DNA of 37,940 nucleotides, from positions 1 through 37,940 of the forward strand of contig NXFV01000355.1 of the NCBI GenBank assembly GCA_002803225.1. The letters run 5' to 3'. The stretch's first letter is position 1. Every line of letters starts with the position of its first letter. Positions 22,339-32,337 of the stretch are shown in pieces. The notes under the pieces are model-generated. The model ran no database searches. It was not told the DNA's origin and saw only the letters and a program-made list of their open reading frames with translations. Source of the stretch: Gamarada debralockiae (lineage: Eukaryota; Ascomycota; Leotiomycetes; Helotiales; Hyphodiscaceae). Made by a program: the position numbers and the translations under genes.

Positions 22339-24207
22339 ATGACAAGTCCAGTCACCTTGGCGGATACCATGGACGAAGCAAGCCGGCTGGTATCAGAGCT
22401 CCAACAGAAGCTATCACAGCTCGATCACAAAGTCTGGCAGTACAGGCGAGACATGGCGTCAGAATTCACCAAATACGCGGAGAATGTCTTGCGCAACGTG
22501 CCCAAGGACGTCTCCGAGACAGTCTCAAAGGCAATTGCTGAGTCGATGAAAGGTTACAAGTCACTCAATCCCGACGGGCTCCCGTCTATTGAGTCATGCG
22601 CGACAGGCACCGACAGCCTTGCAAGTCGCGTTGAAAATGGAGCAACGTCATATTTCACAAACTCGACAACCACGATACCATATCAGAGGGAGGATCAAGA
22701 GGTTGAGAGTCCGCAAACTCCGCACGAGCGAGAAAAAGAGTTCCAAGGGTTATTCACACCAAGCTATTTGCCCTTGCTGGACGGTACGAGTCGGAACGAG
22801 CGCAGATTCAGTTACGAGCCTCAACCATCACCATCATCAGAAGCCAAGGGAAAGGAAAAGGATATGGAGCCTTCGCATGCCGGCGCAAGTACAGATACAA
22901 GGTCATTGGCACCCTCCCCCGAATTCCGAATACCTCCGAAACGAAAGAATACAGATGAGTGGTCGGTGGCTTCCGATGTTAGTGACGGTCCTGTGCGCCG
23001 AAGTGCCTTACGACGATTATCGAGTTCCTCCAAAGGATTAAGCCCTCGTCGAGTTCGTTTTGATGTCGCAGGCGAGGAGGTTCTGCCTACAGCCTCTCCA
23101 CTCCCAGCCCAGTCGATACTAGCAGAAGACATTCCTCCCTCCTCTTTCGGAACAAGCTCAGATGAGGAAGCAGCATCAGAACAGGTTGAAGATATAAACT
23201 ATGTACCACCGAAGCGGATATCATCATCTCAGGCACTTCGAACGTTATCAAGAGGTCCTTTTGAGGATGATGGCACACAATGGACGACGGTATCTGCACC
23301 CCCAGATGGCTCAGCATCGGTTCCAGCGGTGAGCGGTATTTCCGAAGGAGATTCCGAAGAAGATCTATCTATCAATGGAAAGAAGCCAAGCGTGCATTTC
23401 GAAACTCCCACAGAACCCTTGACTATCCCAGAGAAGGCCGTACAGTCACCCACAAATAGCCCTTCACGCAAGAGCGGTGACAACGCCCACGATGCCGAAA
23501 CACCTTCCGATGACGAGATGCTCGATATGCCTCCATTGAAGCCAATGAGAGGTTCAAAATCGGCGGCCACGATCCTCTCACCGCTCAAACCCACGAACAT
23601 AGAAAACAACAAAACACCCACATCCGCAACCAAATCACCTGGCGAGCCCTTTTTCGGCCTCGACGATTTCATATCAAAACAAGCAGAGAATGGAGAAGAT
23701 TTCAAATTTCTAGAAGATGACCACGAGGAATTGTTTCATTTCGACGAGAATAACGAGAGCAACGACCAGAGAAGCCCACCAGAAGAAGAGCACGTAGATA
23801 CGGATTCGGATTCCCCAGTGTCGCCCGTGGCTGGAAGAGAACTTCTTGGTATCAGCGAGTTTTCGAGATCACCTGCACGCGAAATCCCCAAACCGACTGC
23901 ACCCAAACCGGCCACTGCGCCTTTAAAGGGCGTTGTTGGATCTTATAAGGGTCGGCCATTCAGCATGCCAATCGTCAGCGATGAGATCCACGCACAAGCC
24001 GCATCATTAGGAGCTATGAATTCATTCGTAGGCAGCGTGGACGGGCGCAGTGGACTTGACGAGAGCGACGTGCAGAGTTTCCGAGCCAGTGGTGGAGTAG
24101 GAAGTTTTTCGGGCACGCCGAAGAGCATGAGTGAGAGGATGATGATGGATGAGTTGCTAGAGGCTGAGGAGGCGAAACAGAATGATCCGAAAGGACTTGG
24201 AGGTTAG
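22339..24207 (+). CDS. conserved disordered fungal protein with an RVxF-type motif, 622 aa
   Basis: A single intronless frame. The first ATG is 22339; the ATG at 22369 (residue 11, context ATACCATGG) is stronger and could be used instead. Residues about 13-70 look like a short helical or coiled-coil segment (SRLVSELQQKLSQLDHKVWQ). The rest is low-complexity Ser/Pro/Glu-rich sequence with conserved-looking islands: PRRVRFDVAGEEVLP (about 236-250), a DDEMLDMPPLKPM stretch, FFGLDDFISKQ, and a C-terminal block GRPFSMPIVSDEIHAQAASLG...SFVGSVDGRSG. RVRF at residues 238-241 fits the protein phosphatase 1 docking consensus, but such short motifs arise by chance. I do not know a characterised orthologue and assign no function. 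The frame is long, clean and acidic, so coding is very likely. Confidence 0.85.
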   Translation: MTSPVTLADTMDEASRLVSELQQKLSQLDHKVWQYRRDMASEFTKYAENVLRNVPKDVSETVSKAIAESMKGYKSLNPDGLPSIESCATGTDSLASRVENGATSYFTNSTTTIPYQREDQEVESPQTPHEREKEFQGLFTPSYLPLLDGTSRNERRFSYEPQPSPSSEAKGKEKDMEPSHAGASTDTRSLAPSPEFRIPPKRKNTDEWSVASDVSDGPVRRSALRRLSSSSKGLSPRRVRFDVAGEEVLPTASPLPAQSILAEDIPPSSFGTSSDEEAASEQVEDINYVPPKRISSSQALRTLSRGPFEDDGTQWTTVSAPPDGSASVPAVSGISEGDSEEDLSINGKKPSVHFETPTEPLTIPEKAVQSPTNSPSRKSGDNAHDAETPSDDEMLDMPPLKPMRGSKSAATILSPLKPTNIENNKTPTSATKSPGEPFFGLDDFISKQAENGEDFKFLEDDHEELFHFDENNESNDQRSPPEEEHVDTDSDSPVSPVAGRELLGISEFSRSPAREIPKPTAPKPATAPLKGVVGSYKGRPFSMPIVSDEIHAQAASLGAMNSFVGSVDGRSGLDESDVQSFRASGGVGSFSGTPKSMSERMMMDELLEAEEAKQNDPKGLGG

Positions 24208-24923
24208 GAAATTGAGCTTGGGCATTATATCCGGTTGGTGGGGAGTGTGGTTTATGAATTGCTTTGCATGGGAAGGCGCTTGGGAGCGTCCTGGCGGAAT
24301 CGCATTTGGCTCATTTTGTGAGCTTATGAGGCTGGGAGCTATGGCTGTATTTCGAGGCTCGGCACATACTTATTACGACACCAAATCAGAAGCTTTCGTT
24401 GCTTTGATTGAGGAGGTACCTCCGTGGTTTGAACGTCAGAAAGGAAAGGAGCGCTTACGTAGTCAATATACTTACATTCCAACCTCTAAGTGTAAGATTT
24501 CAGTCCGGTCGGACGTCGTTTCAATAATCACACATCTGCCAATATCAAGATCACAAGCAACATAGCGTGATTCTCAAATTCTTAGATAAAGACCAAGAGC
24601 TCTTTCTGGTTATTGACATGCAACACTCCGCAGATCACAGCATAGCAAAGGGGGGAGGAGATACAATTCTGCATCTTCCCCCGCTCTATTGCTCAAAACC
24701 GCATGAATGCACCAAATATTCCAACTCCTCCGCTCTCTTGACAACTGACGCGTAAAACACGTCCAGCCCTTTGTTCCATTCAATATTACCCTTCAGTCGC
24801 TCAAAACATCCCAACGACTGAGCCCGCACCGCGTCACTAAAGCCATCCACAGCTCTAATCCCGCTCCTCAGTACGTCCTCCCAACCCGCACTTCACCTCA
24901 CTAACACCTTCCAGTCTTCCACA
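24208..24923. other. intergenic; 3' UTR and promoter of the GFA gene
   Basis: The first part stays open in one frame (24182-24565) but has no family resemblance and probably belongs to the 3' UTR. From about 24740 the plus strand becomes C-rich and A/C-rich, typical of fungal promoters, leading to the ATG at 24924 (context CCACAATGACG). Confidence 0.5.
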
Positions 24924-25556
24924 ATGACGTTTGAAGCGAAACCAACTCGACGACACTACCACGGCTCCTGCCACTGCGGACTCACTAAATACATCGCCTC
25001 CCTAACCCTACCTCCACCTCTCGAATCCGTCACCCCGCCCCCGAAAGGCGCACAGCGCATCTATAAATGCAATTGCAGCACATGCCAAAAGATGGGGTTC
25101 TTCCACGTCAGACCTGCAGATTCACCGAATGATTTCTTGGTGCTGAGTCCATTAGACGATAGCCAACAAGGGGAAACGATGGGTAAAGGGGCAGGACTGA
25201 AAATGGGAACGGGTGGGTTGTTGGATTATCTATGTTTCGATAGGGAGATACACTGGTATTTCTGTTCTGCGTGTGGAATAAGGTGTTTTGCTTTTATGGG
25301 GGAAGGCCAAGTTGTTACTGTGAAAGCGGATTGGGAAGGGGAGGAGAAAGAGGTCAGGGCTTGGAAGCCTAAAAAGGAGAGCCGGATAGAGAATAAGACG
25401 GGGTATTTGAGCGTTAATGCTGCTACGCTGGAGCCGGATCAGGACGGATTGGATTTGAGGGAGTGGCATGAGAAGGGGTGGATTAGTTATTCGGATGTTA
25501 AGGAGGAGGTTGGCGAGGATAGGTTTGGGACGCCTTATCAGGGTGGGATATATTAA
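24924..25556 (+). CDS. GFA/CENP-V family zinc-binding protein, 210 aa
   Basis: A single-exon frame with the glutathione-dependent-formaldehyde-activating (GFA) domain pattern: GSCHCG with Cys16 and Cys18, YKCNCSTCQKMG with Cys49, Cys51 and Cys54, and WYFCSACGIRCFA with Cys114 and Cys117. These cysteines normally bind two zinc ions. The first Cys pair sits close to the N-terminus and about 55 residues separate the second and third clusters, within the usual spread for fungal members. The C-terminal 70 residues (DGLDLREWHEKGWISY) are typical of fungal paralogues. The family name comes from a formaldehyde-glutathione adduct-forming protein; most fungal members have no proven substrate, so a specific reaction should not be inferred. 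No lesion is seen. Confidence 0.92.
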   Translation: MTFEAKPTRRHYHGSCHCGLTKYIASLTLPPPLESVTPPPKGAQRIYKCNCSTCQKMGFFHVRPADSPNDFLVLSPLDDSQQGETMGKGAGLKMGTGGLLDYLCFDREIHWYFCSACGIRCFAFMGEGQVVTVKADWEGEEKEVRAWKPKKESRIENKTGYLSVNAATLEPDQDGLDLREWHEKGWISYSDVKEEVGEDRFGTPYQGGIY

Positions 25557-26991
25557 GGTGGCCTTTTGTTCTATGTTGTGTCCGGAAGAGTGGTGTTAGA
25601 ATTACCCGTAGTAATTGGTTAAGAAGACCGTATCTTGCAGTTCAACTTCCACTTTGAAGGCCTTATACAGGGATTATTTTGGTGTGTTCCCAGCGTCTTA
25701 TCAATGGGGAGGGTCAAGTACTAGGTTAGGGTCTTGTTAACCAATTAATGCGGTAGGTCCTTTTGGGCGTGGGATAGGTGTTAACTTTCCGTCTCGCTCT
25801 CGAAGCCATCTTGAGATGGTTGACTACCTTCCTATTTTAGTTCGGGGTCCTTTTAGTCTGGAAAATATCCAGAACAAATTCCTTGGCCCACTTAAGAGAG
25901 TTGAGACGACGCACTGGTTACTTGATTTGGACGGAGTTCAGGAAGGTCAGCTTACCGATGGGTACGACTACTGTACGACTGGAGCGCGACGTTCGCCACC
26001 TTTATCCAGCCTCAGAGCCATGATACATCGGAATGGCAATTCCTTTTCAAGATTTTTGTCGATATCCTGTTGCGACCCCGAGTCAAGGCCCCACGGATTG
26101 CACTGTTCCCGATTTAGAACAGCCTTCTGGATTTGGAATAGTAGATTATCAAATGCCGTCTGCCGGTAGTTCGATTTAGCACCTCAAAAGGGGTCGAATG
26201 ATTGGACGCATGGACGTTGAGGGTGGCTTTACAATGACTTAAGGCTGAAAAGAATCTGGCAAATCGTTTCTGGAGCAATTGAAGGAGTGCCTCTAATCGA
26301 GGATCTCCCTGGCAGCTGCATCAACGACACTCTCCACCGCATATCGGCTCGTCTCACAATTCAACCAAGATCTATAACCAAATTCCCCTTCAAGCAAGTC
26401 CTCGGCCCGGCTGACGTTTCTGCTGAACCAGCTGTCATATGCAACAACACTTCCTCCACTACCTCTCGTTTTCGTATTCTGTGGTGTTTCGTAGTTCCCA
26501 CCAGACTTTCAGTCTGCATCGCTATCATTGGACAGATGCTGAATAGAACTTGCGAGTCGTGTTAGAGTTATACTACTATCTTATTCGCACGGACGGAAAT
26601 CATGACTGCCGCTGCGAGGACGAGGGTTTGATTGGTGATCGGCGGATTCGATGCTGAGATCATGGTGGTTGAAAGGTCTGAGCATGAATCTTTGCGGGGA
26701 AAGACGGGTTCCACCTCGCTGGCTTGACGAATCATCAGGTGAGAGTTACGAGGGGAGCGAGAGATATTTCATTTCTGGTCTTATGTGATCGTCATCATAT
26801 TTCACAGGGGGAACGATTCAGCCGAGACTTCTTAGCTCGTTCTGTGGAACTTTGTAAGTTTTTAACTACTTTGAAGACCCAACTCCCAGTGAAGCTCGGT
26901 TCCAGTTGGGCTTCACTTTTACATGAACAGTTCAGATTCATTTTGACTTGTTCCAACTTTCAGCAAAATTCTCATTCCATCCCACTTCGCA
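25557..26991. other. intergenic with possible decayed coding debris
   Basis: Between the GFA gene and the P450 three overlapping plus-strand frames read like protein but keep switching: GPFSLENIQNKFLGPLKRVE and WLLDLDGVQEGQLTDGY at about 25830-25960, then EWQFLFKIFVDILLRPRVK in another frame at about 26030-26090, then LKRIWQIVSGAIEGVPLIED in a third at about 26245-26310. Stops intervene. I cannot name the family. A minus-strand frame at about 26560-26730 is equally unassigned. The last few hundred bases are presumably the P450 promoter. Confidence 0.35.
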
Positions 26992-28904
26992 ATGGAAGGA
27001 CTAGGGTCCAGTGGCATCGCAGGGTTCATCTTGCGGTCTCCTGCTATACCCAGCGCTGCCATACTATTTGTTGTGGCAACACTGATTTTATATCTCCTCA
27101 ATCGCCCCAAAAGACTGAAGCTACCTGTTGTGGGCAAACCTGATTCCCAGTTCTACGGAAATTATGTTCTTGAAGGGACTTCCAAAGTAAGTGCCCCTCT
27201 GTTTCTACACCTTTCCGAGGCTGACTTCAACGCCCTGCCAGTACCCCGATACTCCATTTGTCATTCAAACAAAGCCTCCGATGGTGATCTTGCCAATCAC
27301 AATTCTAGAAGAAATCCGAAACCTCCCTGAAAACCAAGTGTCCTTCAGAAAGAATGTCGCGCAATCTTTCATGGCAGAGCAAACTGGTATTGGAAAAGAG
27401 AGACCAGAGGTCCTCAAGGCCGTGAAGATCGATCTCACACGGCATATTGCAAGCACACTCGATGGTCTCCAAGACGAAGTCAGGTATGCTTTCAACAAAG
27501 AGCTTGGACCCTGTGAAGACTGGACACCAATCGTTCTATATGGAGCGATGGCTCGCATCGTGGCTTTGCTGAGCGGGCGAGTGTTTGTTGGCCGGCCTCT
27601 CAGCAGGAACGAGGAGTGGATTGATGCCAGCATCAATTATACTATGGATTGCATCAAAGCCCAAAAAGCGATTGCAAAATGGCCCCTCTATCAGCGCTAC
27701 ATCGTAGCACGATTTCTTCCCGAAATCAGACGCGTGAAACAATACGCTATTCGAGGTGCGAAGCTTCTTGATCCAATACTCAAGGCGACTCTAGCAAGAG
27801 CACACAACGGGAAGACCAGCCTTGACGATGATGATGGGCAAGGTACATTTATCGCTTGGGTTTTGAAGCATACCGCTACAAAGGAACGCGAGGATCCCGA
27901 GAATCTAGCATCTGCTCAGATGGTTTGTAAGTTCTTCTCACATGGTTTGGACTTCATGACGGCTAATTTTCGATTTGTAGTATCTTTTGCCGCGGTAAAG
28001 AAATTTTCGGAGTCATTTATCTCCCCATTCTGTGGCAATTCTCGAGCTCTACTCCAAAATGAATTCCTTTTGAGTAGAGAGTTGTCTCGAACTCCCGAAA
28101 TTCCTCGCGGCTCTGTCCTTTCCCATCAAGCATATGCTGACTCCGAGATTTTGCAGATCCATACAACGACCATGGCCACAACCCAAGCCATTTTCGACCT
28201 AGCCGCGAGACCAGAGTATATCCAGCCTCTTCGAGAAGAGATCCAGCAGGTGATCGACCAAGACGGACAAGATCTCGACGGTGACGGATTCCTGAAGCTG
28301 AAGAAAACAAGCATGACGAAGCTCAAGAAAATGGACAGTTTCCTCAAAGAAAGCCAAAGATTATCGCCTCCAGGGGTCGGTACGTTAACGAACCCTCCAT
28401 TTATTTCATCAAGAATTCAATTAATATCGTGAAGTCTCAAACACACGCGTCACAACGGCACCTCTAACCCTCTCAACCGGCCACACACTCCCGTACAACA
28501 CCACAATCGGATTTGCCTCGTACGCCGTGCATACTTCCCCCAAAACGTTAACCTTCTCTCCGGGTTACAATCCCCCCATCAACAAAGCCCCGTCCGAGTT
28601 CGATGGTCTTCGTTTCTACAATCTTCGTGCGATGGAAGGTAAAGAGAACAAGCACCAATTCGTCACCACCTCTTCCGACTCGCTTACATTTGGACATGGT
28701 AACCATGCATGTCCAGGGAGGTTCTTCGCCAGCAATGAAATCAAGGTTATGATCATCGAGTTGTTGCGAAATTGGGATTTTAGGTTGAAGGGAGATGTGG
28801 AAATGAAGGGTGGAGAGGAGAAGAGGCCGAAGAATCATGAGAATAACTTAGGGATCATGCCGAATATGGCTGCTGAGATTGAGTTCAAGAGACGAAAGGA
28901 TTGA
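26992..28904 (+). CDS. cytochrome P450 monooxygenase, 5 exons including a 14-nt exon, 528 aa
   Basis: Predicted exons are 26992-27186, 27242-27926, 27981-27994, 28157-28379 and 28435-28904. Introns are 55, 54, 162 and 55 bp with donors GTAAGT, GTAAGT, GTAAAG and GTACGT. The N-terminus has a membrane anchor (about residues 20-37) followed by a basic turn and PVVGKP. Splicing joins EGTSK to YPDTPFVIQTKPP and builds the I-helix as LSFAAIHTTTM (residues 294-304). Other landmarks: K-helix ExxR (Glu363-Arg366, KESQRLSP), PERF-region FDGLRFYNLR, and heme loop FGHGNHACPGRFFA with the ligand at Cys465. It is ER-anchored by analogy and oxidises a small hydrophobic molecule using a P450 reductase. The AIHTTT I-helix recalls fungal terpenoid-type P450s such as the ent-kaurene-oxidase group (family knowledge); the substrate is unknown. 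No terpene or polyketide backbone gene is recognisable nearby, so it is not clearly in a metabolite cluster. Confidence 0.9.
27981..27994 (+). other. 14-nt micro-exon of the P450
   Basis: The exon supplies the end of a split Leu codon plus Ser-Phe-Ala-Ala. It is flanked by TTTGTAG upstream and GGTAAAG downstream. Without it the I-helix would read through 230 bp that happen to be open in frame but encode no P450-like sequence between SAQMV and IHTTTM. Confidence 0.8.
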
Positions 28905-29292
28905 TTATTGGGATAAGGAAGAGACCTCCTCAATGGAAATGGGATGGTCATTCATCTGGTGGTTTAGCGCAGCTTGTGTCGTCTTCTCAACTTTGATATA
29001 TTTGAATCAAGCAATCGTGTTGACTCTCCGACTCCGTGTGCCAGCTCTTATGTGATCCTAGCATTTTAGAACAAGTGTTGAGTTTGTGAGAACGGCCTCA
29101 AAGACGTTGAGATGTGGGGTAAGCAGGTTGCAGTATCACTTGGGTGAAGGCGAGGCCTTCTTCAATCCATGTGGAGCTGAACTCAATCGTTCAACCCACT
29201 TGAACGACTGGAAATGCAGAGACATTTTCAATTTTGTCAGTCGGTTTTTTCTTCCTGCATCCTCAATACCTATCATTACTACGACCTAAGCA
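28905..29292. other. convergent 3' intergenic region
   Basis: Lies between the P450 stop and the end of the tyrosinase pseudogene on the opposite strand. No gene or clear structure was recognised. Confidence 0.5.
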
Positions 29293-30736
29293 TTAAACAT
29301 AAATATAGCACATCTCCCCACCCAAACCTCCCATCGTACTAAGTAAATCTCCCAGCTTGACACTAGGCGCGTTGTACCCTAGATCAACTAGATCATCGAG
29401 CGTCGTATTGGCACTTGGAGGCTCGTTCTCGAATGTGAGCGTTCCAGGGACGGCAGTTAGGCGGTTAGCGAGGTCTTGGAGCTGCCAGATCCACCAGACG
29501 CGATCGATTTGGCCGTGGTGGAGGAAGAATGCTCTGTGCGCCAGGTCATTAGCCTTTGCCAAACTCGTGATACCTGTCTCTTTATAAATTAAAAGAGAGT
29601 GACTTACGGATCTCCGGGACTGGTGAAAAAATCCTACCCAATGTCCATACGAACCTTCTCGCTATGGATGATGACTTACACCACCAGGATCTCCACCAAT
29701 AGTAACATGCCCACAGAGTATGCACGCACGACTCCCCTAGCGGAAACTGCCCCTGCATATCCGTCTGGAACCAATATATATATCTGCATTTTGCAGCTTC
29801 GTGATGAGCGAGGAAGTGTAATTCGTGTGTGTGACTGTGGCGGAATGGACGTTCATGTCGCGGCGGAGGCAGCAGGGCTGTAGCCGAATCCGTCGGCTTG
29901 GGGGTTCGGTGGGACGCCATCTATGGATGCAGCCATGGGGCCAAGGTTTACTAACATGCTGGGTGCGGTATTAGCAAGGGACGGGAGAAGAGTTATGCAA
30001 TGGAACAAGAGGTGAGGTCTACTTGTTGAACGGCCCCTCTGTGACACAGCCGCCTCCAACTCCTGGAAGAATGACGTTGTAGGGAGCTGGGGCTCCCGGT
30101 ACTGGAACTCTACTGTAGTTGTAGTACAGGCCGTTGCCGCTTATGCTGATTGGGCTGCCGTCGAAGAGAGGGGAGTGGATGGGATCTGAAGCGTAACGAC
30201 CCTAGTTCTAATACTTGCGACGATCAGTCTCGATCGCTAAATGTTGATGAATATAGCAATCACAGGCTGGTATCCTTTATATCCACACTCCTCCCGCAAC
30301 ATCTTTTCGTATGTCCAAGTGAAATACCTGTGCCATGATAAGAAGTTGCCCTATTTGCCTCTTGTCAGGTTTGTAATCCGGAGGGAGCGAAGACGGGCGC
30401 AGAGGGGTAGACCTAGAGTCTCATGAATCATGAACGTCTGATTGATATGAGTCGCGACAAAATCATCATACCGAGATCGAGCTCCAGGTACAACATCTTC
30501 TCCGGACAAATAAGCATCCTTGCAAATGGAATAATCTCCTCTCTTCCGTACAATGCACCGTACAAAACATACCTACTGCCCAGCCAGATATTTGCTGGTG
30601 ATACGGCATGGTAACACAAGCAGGGTGGAGGAGCCTGGGGTATTTCTGCTTCGTCAACTTGCAATTCGGGGTCAACCAGCGTGCATGGCCAAGGGTTCAG
30701 ACAGGGCTTCGGCCTTGTCGCTTGCTGACCTCGCAT
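29293..30736 (-). pseudogene. secreted-type tyrosinase (type-3 copper oxidase) pseudogene
   Basis: Minus-strand fragments occur in the order of a fungal tyrosinase. CuA region: SRYDDFVATHINQTFMIHE (about 30475-30420), then GNFLSWHRYFTWTYEKMLRE (about 30350-30290). A PY-WNW-GRYASDP block follows, with both Trp codons as TAG. Then SPLFDGS...GNGLYY, GGGCVTEGPF, VNLGPM, CLRRDMN, and SCVHTL with GHVTIGGDPGG. CuB region: DFFTSPGDP and FFLHHGQIDRVWWIWQ. The C-terminus ends at 29293 without the long extension of cytosolic mushroom-type tyrosinases. Introns remain recognisable around the CuB exons (GTAAGT donors downstream of GDPGG and of PGDP). Lesions: two TAGs, a frame change before CLRRDMN, one at a TA dinucleotide run near 29785, and one within CVHTL/GHV. 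Tyrosinases oxidise phenols to quinones for pigment formation. The 5' boundary is uncertain because the N-terminus is too eroded to fix a start. Confidence 0.85.
30202..30210 (-). other. two TAG codons in the tyrosinase WNW motif
   Basis: The coding strand reads TAT TAG AAC TAG GGT where the family has Tyr-Trp-Asn/Asp-Trp-Gly. Both changes are TGG to TAG, which is CCA to CTA on the plus strand, a CpA-to-TpA change. Confidence 0.85.
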
Positions 30737-31253
30737 TGACCTTCAATAGCCTATAATCGAACTATCGAATGCGGGAAGCGGAAGAAAAATTCAACGGTGC
30801 GGTAGGCGCCGCAAAACGCATGGATAACCGAAGTTTACCTCAATTAACGATACTACATTATTGCATGAAATTACTGTGACTGGGTTTGGGAGAAGGATGA
30901 AGTGTAAAAAGGGGTGTCCTGTGTATTCCTAAGATGCCAGCTTGCACAACATATCGATACTGACCATTGGGGAACGAAACATATTGCCATGTATTTAGCA
31001 ATAGCAAACCACTTGGTTCAGGAGGATATGGACATATTATGAAAGAATGAATCAATATCCTCACGCGTTCGGAGACTATGAACGGTTCATAACGATGGGA
31101 CGGTTTCTGATAATTCCAGAAATGAATCACTCAACTGCGGTGAGCGATAGAGAGATCGAGAGGATTCTCATTCCAATAAAGAGCGGATGTCTGGATGGAA
31201 GGCAAATAGCTCATGGTATCTGAGCGATTAGGATTTTAAAGAAATAAAAAAAT
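30737..31253. other. intergenic
   Basis: Between the decayed tyrosinase 5' end and the acyltransferase stop. A 90-codon minus-strand frame at 30858-31130 has no recognisable content. Nothing else was noted. Confidence 0.5.
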
Positions 31254-32337
31254 CTACCTCCGTCTCTTCGACCATGCCTCCACAAATCGGGCCTTGTCCC
31301 TCACAGTCAAACCGACTCTCTTGACCCGTCCTAGGCGGGCAAGAGCCTCTCCGACCTTGTCTAAAATGCGCTTCTCTTCTGCGTTGACTTCCCCATTCTG
31401 ATCGCTCAAGCTTGTCAACGTATCTGTGCTGCTCGTCATTGCCGAATCTTCCGCAAGCTGATCAAGGACATTCGCCAGGTATTTGTCTTTCTTCTCTACT
31501 ACGACGTCTGGTTTTGAGGTGTTGTATACGGCCTCTGCGATGCGCACCTTGATGCAGTGCGTTGGTTGTGAGAGCAGGTTCCAGGTGAAGGACCAGTATG
31601 CACCAGGAACAGGCGTCGTGATATCTGGAGGTGTATATCGCAGACAGATAGGAAATATTTTCGTTCCTGGCGGCGTTGTCAAAAGACTTGGACTAAAGGG
31701 TAAAATACCTCTTCCGTTTGTCGTAGTACATTCTGGGAAGACCACAATACACCTCTGTGGATTTTCAGCGATCAGCGTTCCAAGATCTACCATCTTCGCC
31801 TCCTTAGGGGGATATTCCTGTGGCTTTGACAAAGCTCTCAAAATTGCGCCGAACAGCGAGATGTGTTGTACTTGACGCGTATGAGGGTAGGAGACAGTAA
31901 ATATCGGATCAAATATCGCCGCGAGGTATAGGGAATCGATCGGGGAGGTAAAGGAGGATGCAATTACGTCCGACGGTTGTGGAACCCTTCCCTCGTGCTT
32001 CTTTGCCAGTGATCCCTTCTTGACTCCATCGATCTGTAAATCAATCCACCATATGCCCGGTATCCCCAGTATCATCCAAAGTATGGCCTTCTTCACCAGC
32101 GACCCCAGTGGAAACCATTGTAGGAAGAGGAAATAGGTGACGCAGACGGTGACAAGGAAGGGTAATTTGAACAGGAATAGGAAGATGTACACAGGTAGGT
32201 AGAGGCCCGCCGGTTCCGAGGAGACGGGAAAGAATGGAGCTATTCCAGATCCTGGATTTGATGCATTAGCTGGGGCCCATGTTGAGAGATCGTTAGCGGT
32301 ACAAACCTCGGTCGCGGAACTGCGAGTACTTCTCCAT
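31254..32337 (-). CDS. LPLAT-family lysophospholipid acyltransferase (Vps66/LOA1-like), 2 exons, 342 aa
   Basis: Predicted exons on the minus strand are 32337-32307 and 32251-31254, with a 55-bp intron (GTTTGT...ATCCAG). The first exon gives MEKYSQFRDRG, and splicing continues into SGIAPFFPVSSEPAG. One or two membrane segments follow at about residues 31-57 and 64-79. PlsC-type motifs are present but altered. SSFTSPIDSLYL (Asp116) sits where the HX4D motif belongs, with Phe111 in place of His. FPECTTTNGRGILPF (182-196) is the FPEGT-type motif with Gly replaced by Cys. Several yeast Vps66/LOA1/Cst26-type relatives lack canonical HX4D, from family knowledge, so this does not imply a dead enzyme. 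Likely role: acylation of a lysophospholipid at the ER or lipid-droplet surface. The gene is divergent from the kinesin, about 0.8 kb apart. Confidence 0.83.

Noticed and set aside
22821..23705. Long minus-strand frames opposite the disordered protein gene
   Set aside because: Antisense shadows of the 622-residue frame, whose codon pattern and conserved-looking islands are on the plus strand.
26992..30736. P450 plus tyrosinase as a secondary-metabolite gene cluster
   Set aside because: No backbone synthase, transporter or cluster regulator is recognisable, and the tyrosinase is dead; adjacency alone is not evidence.
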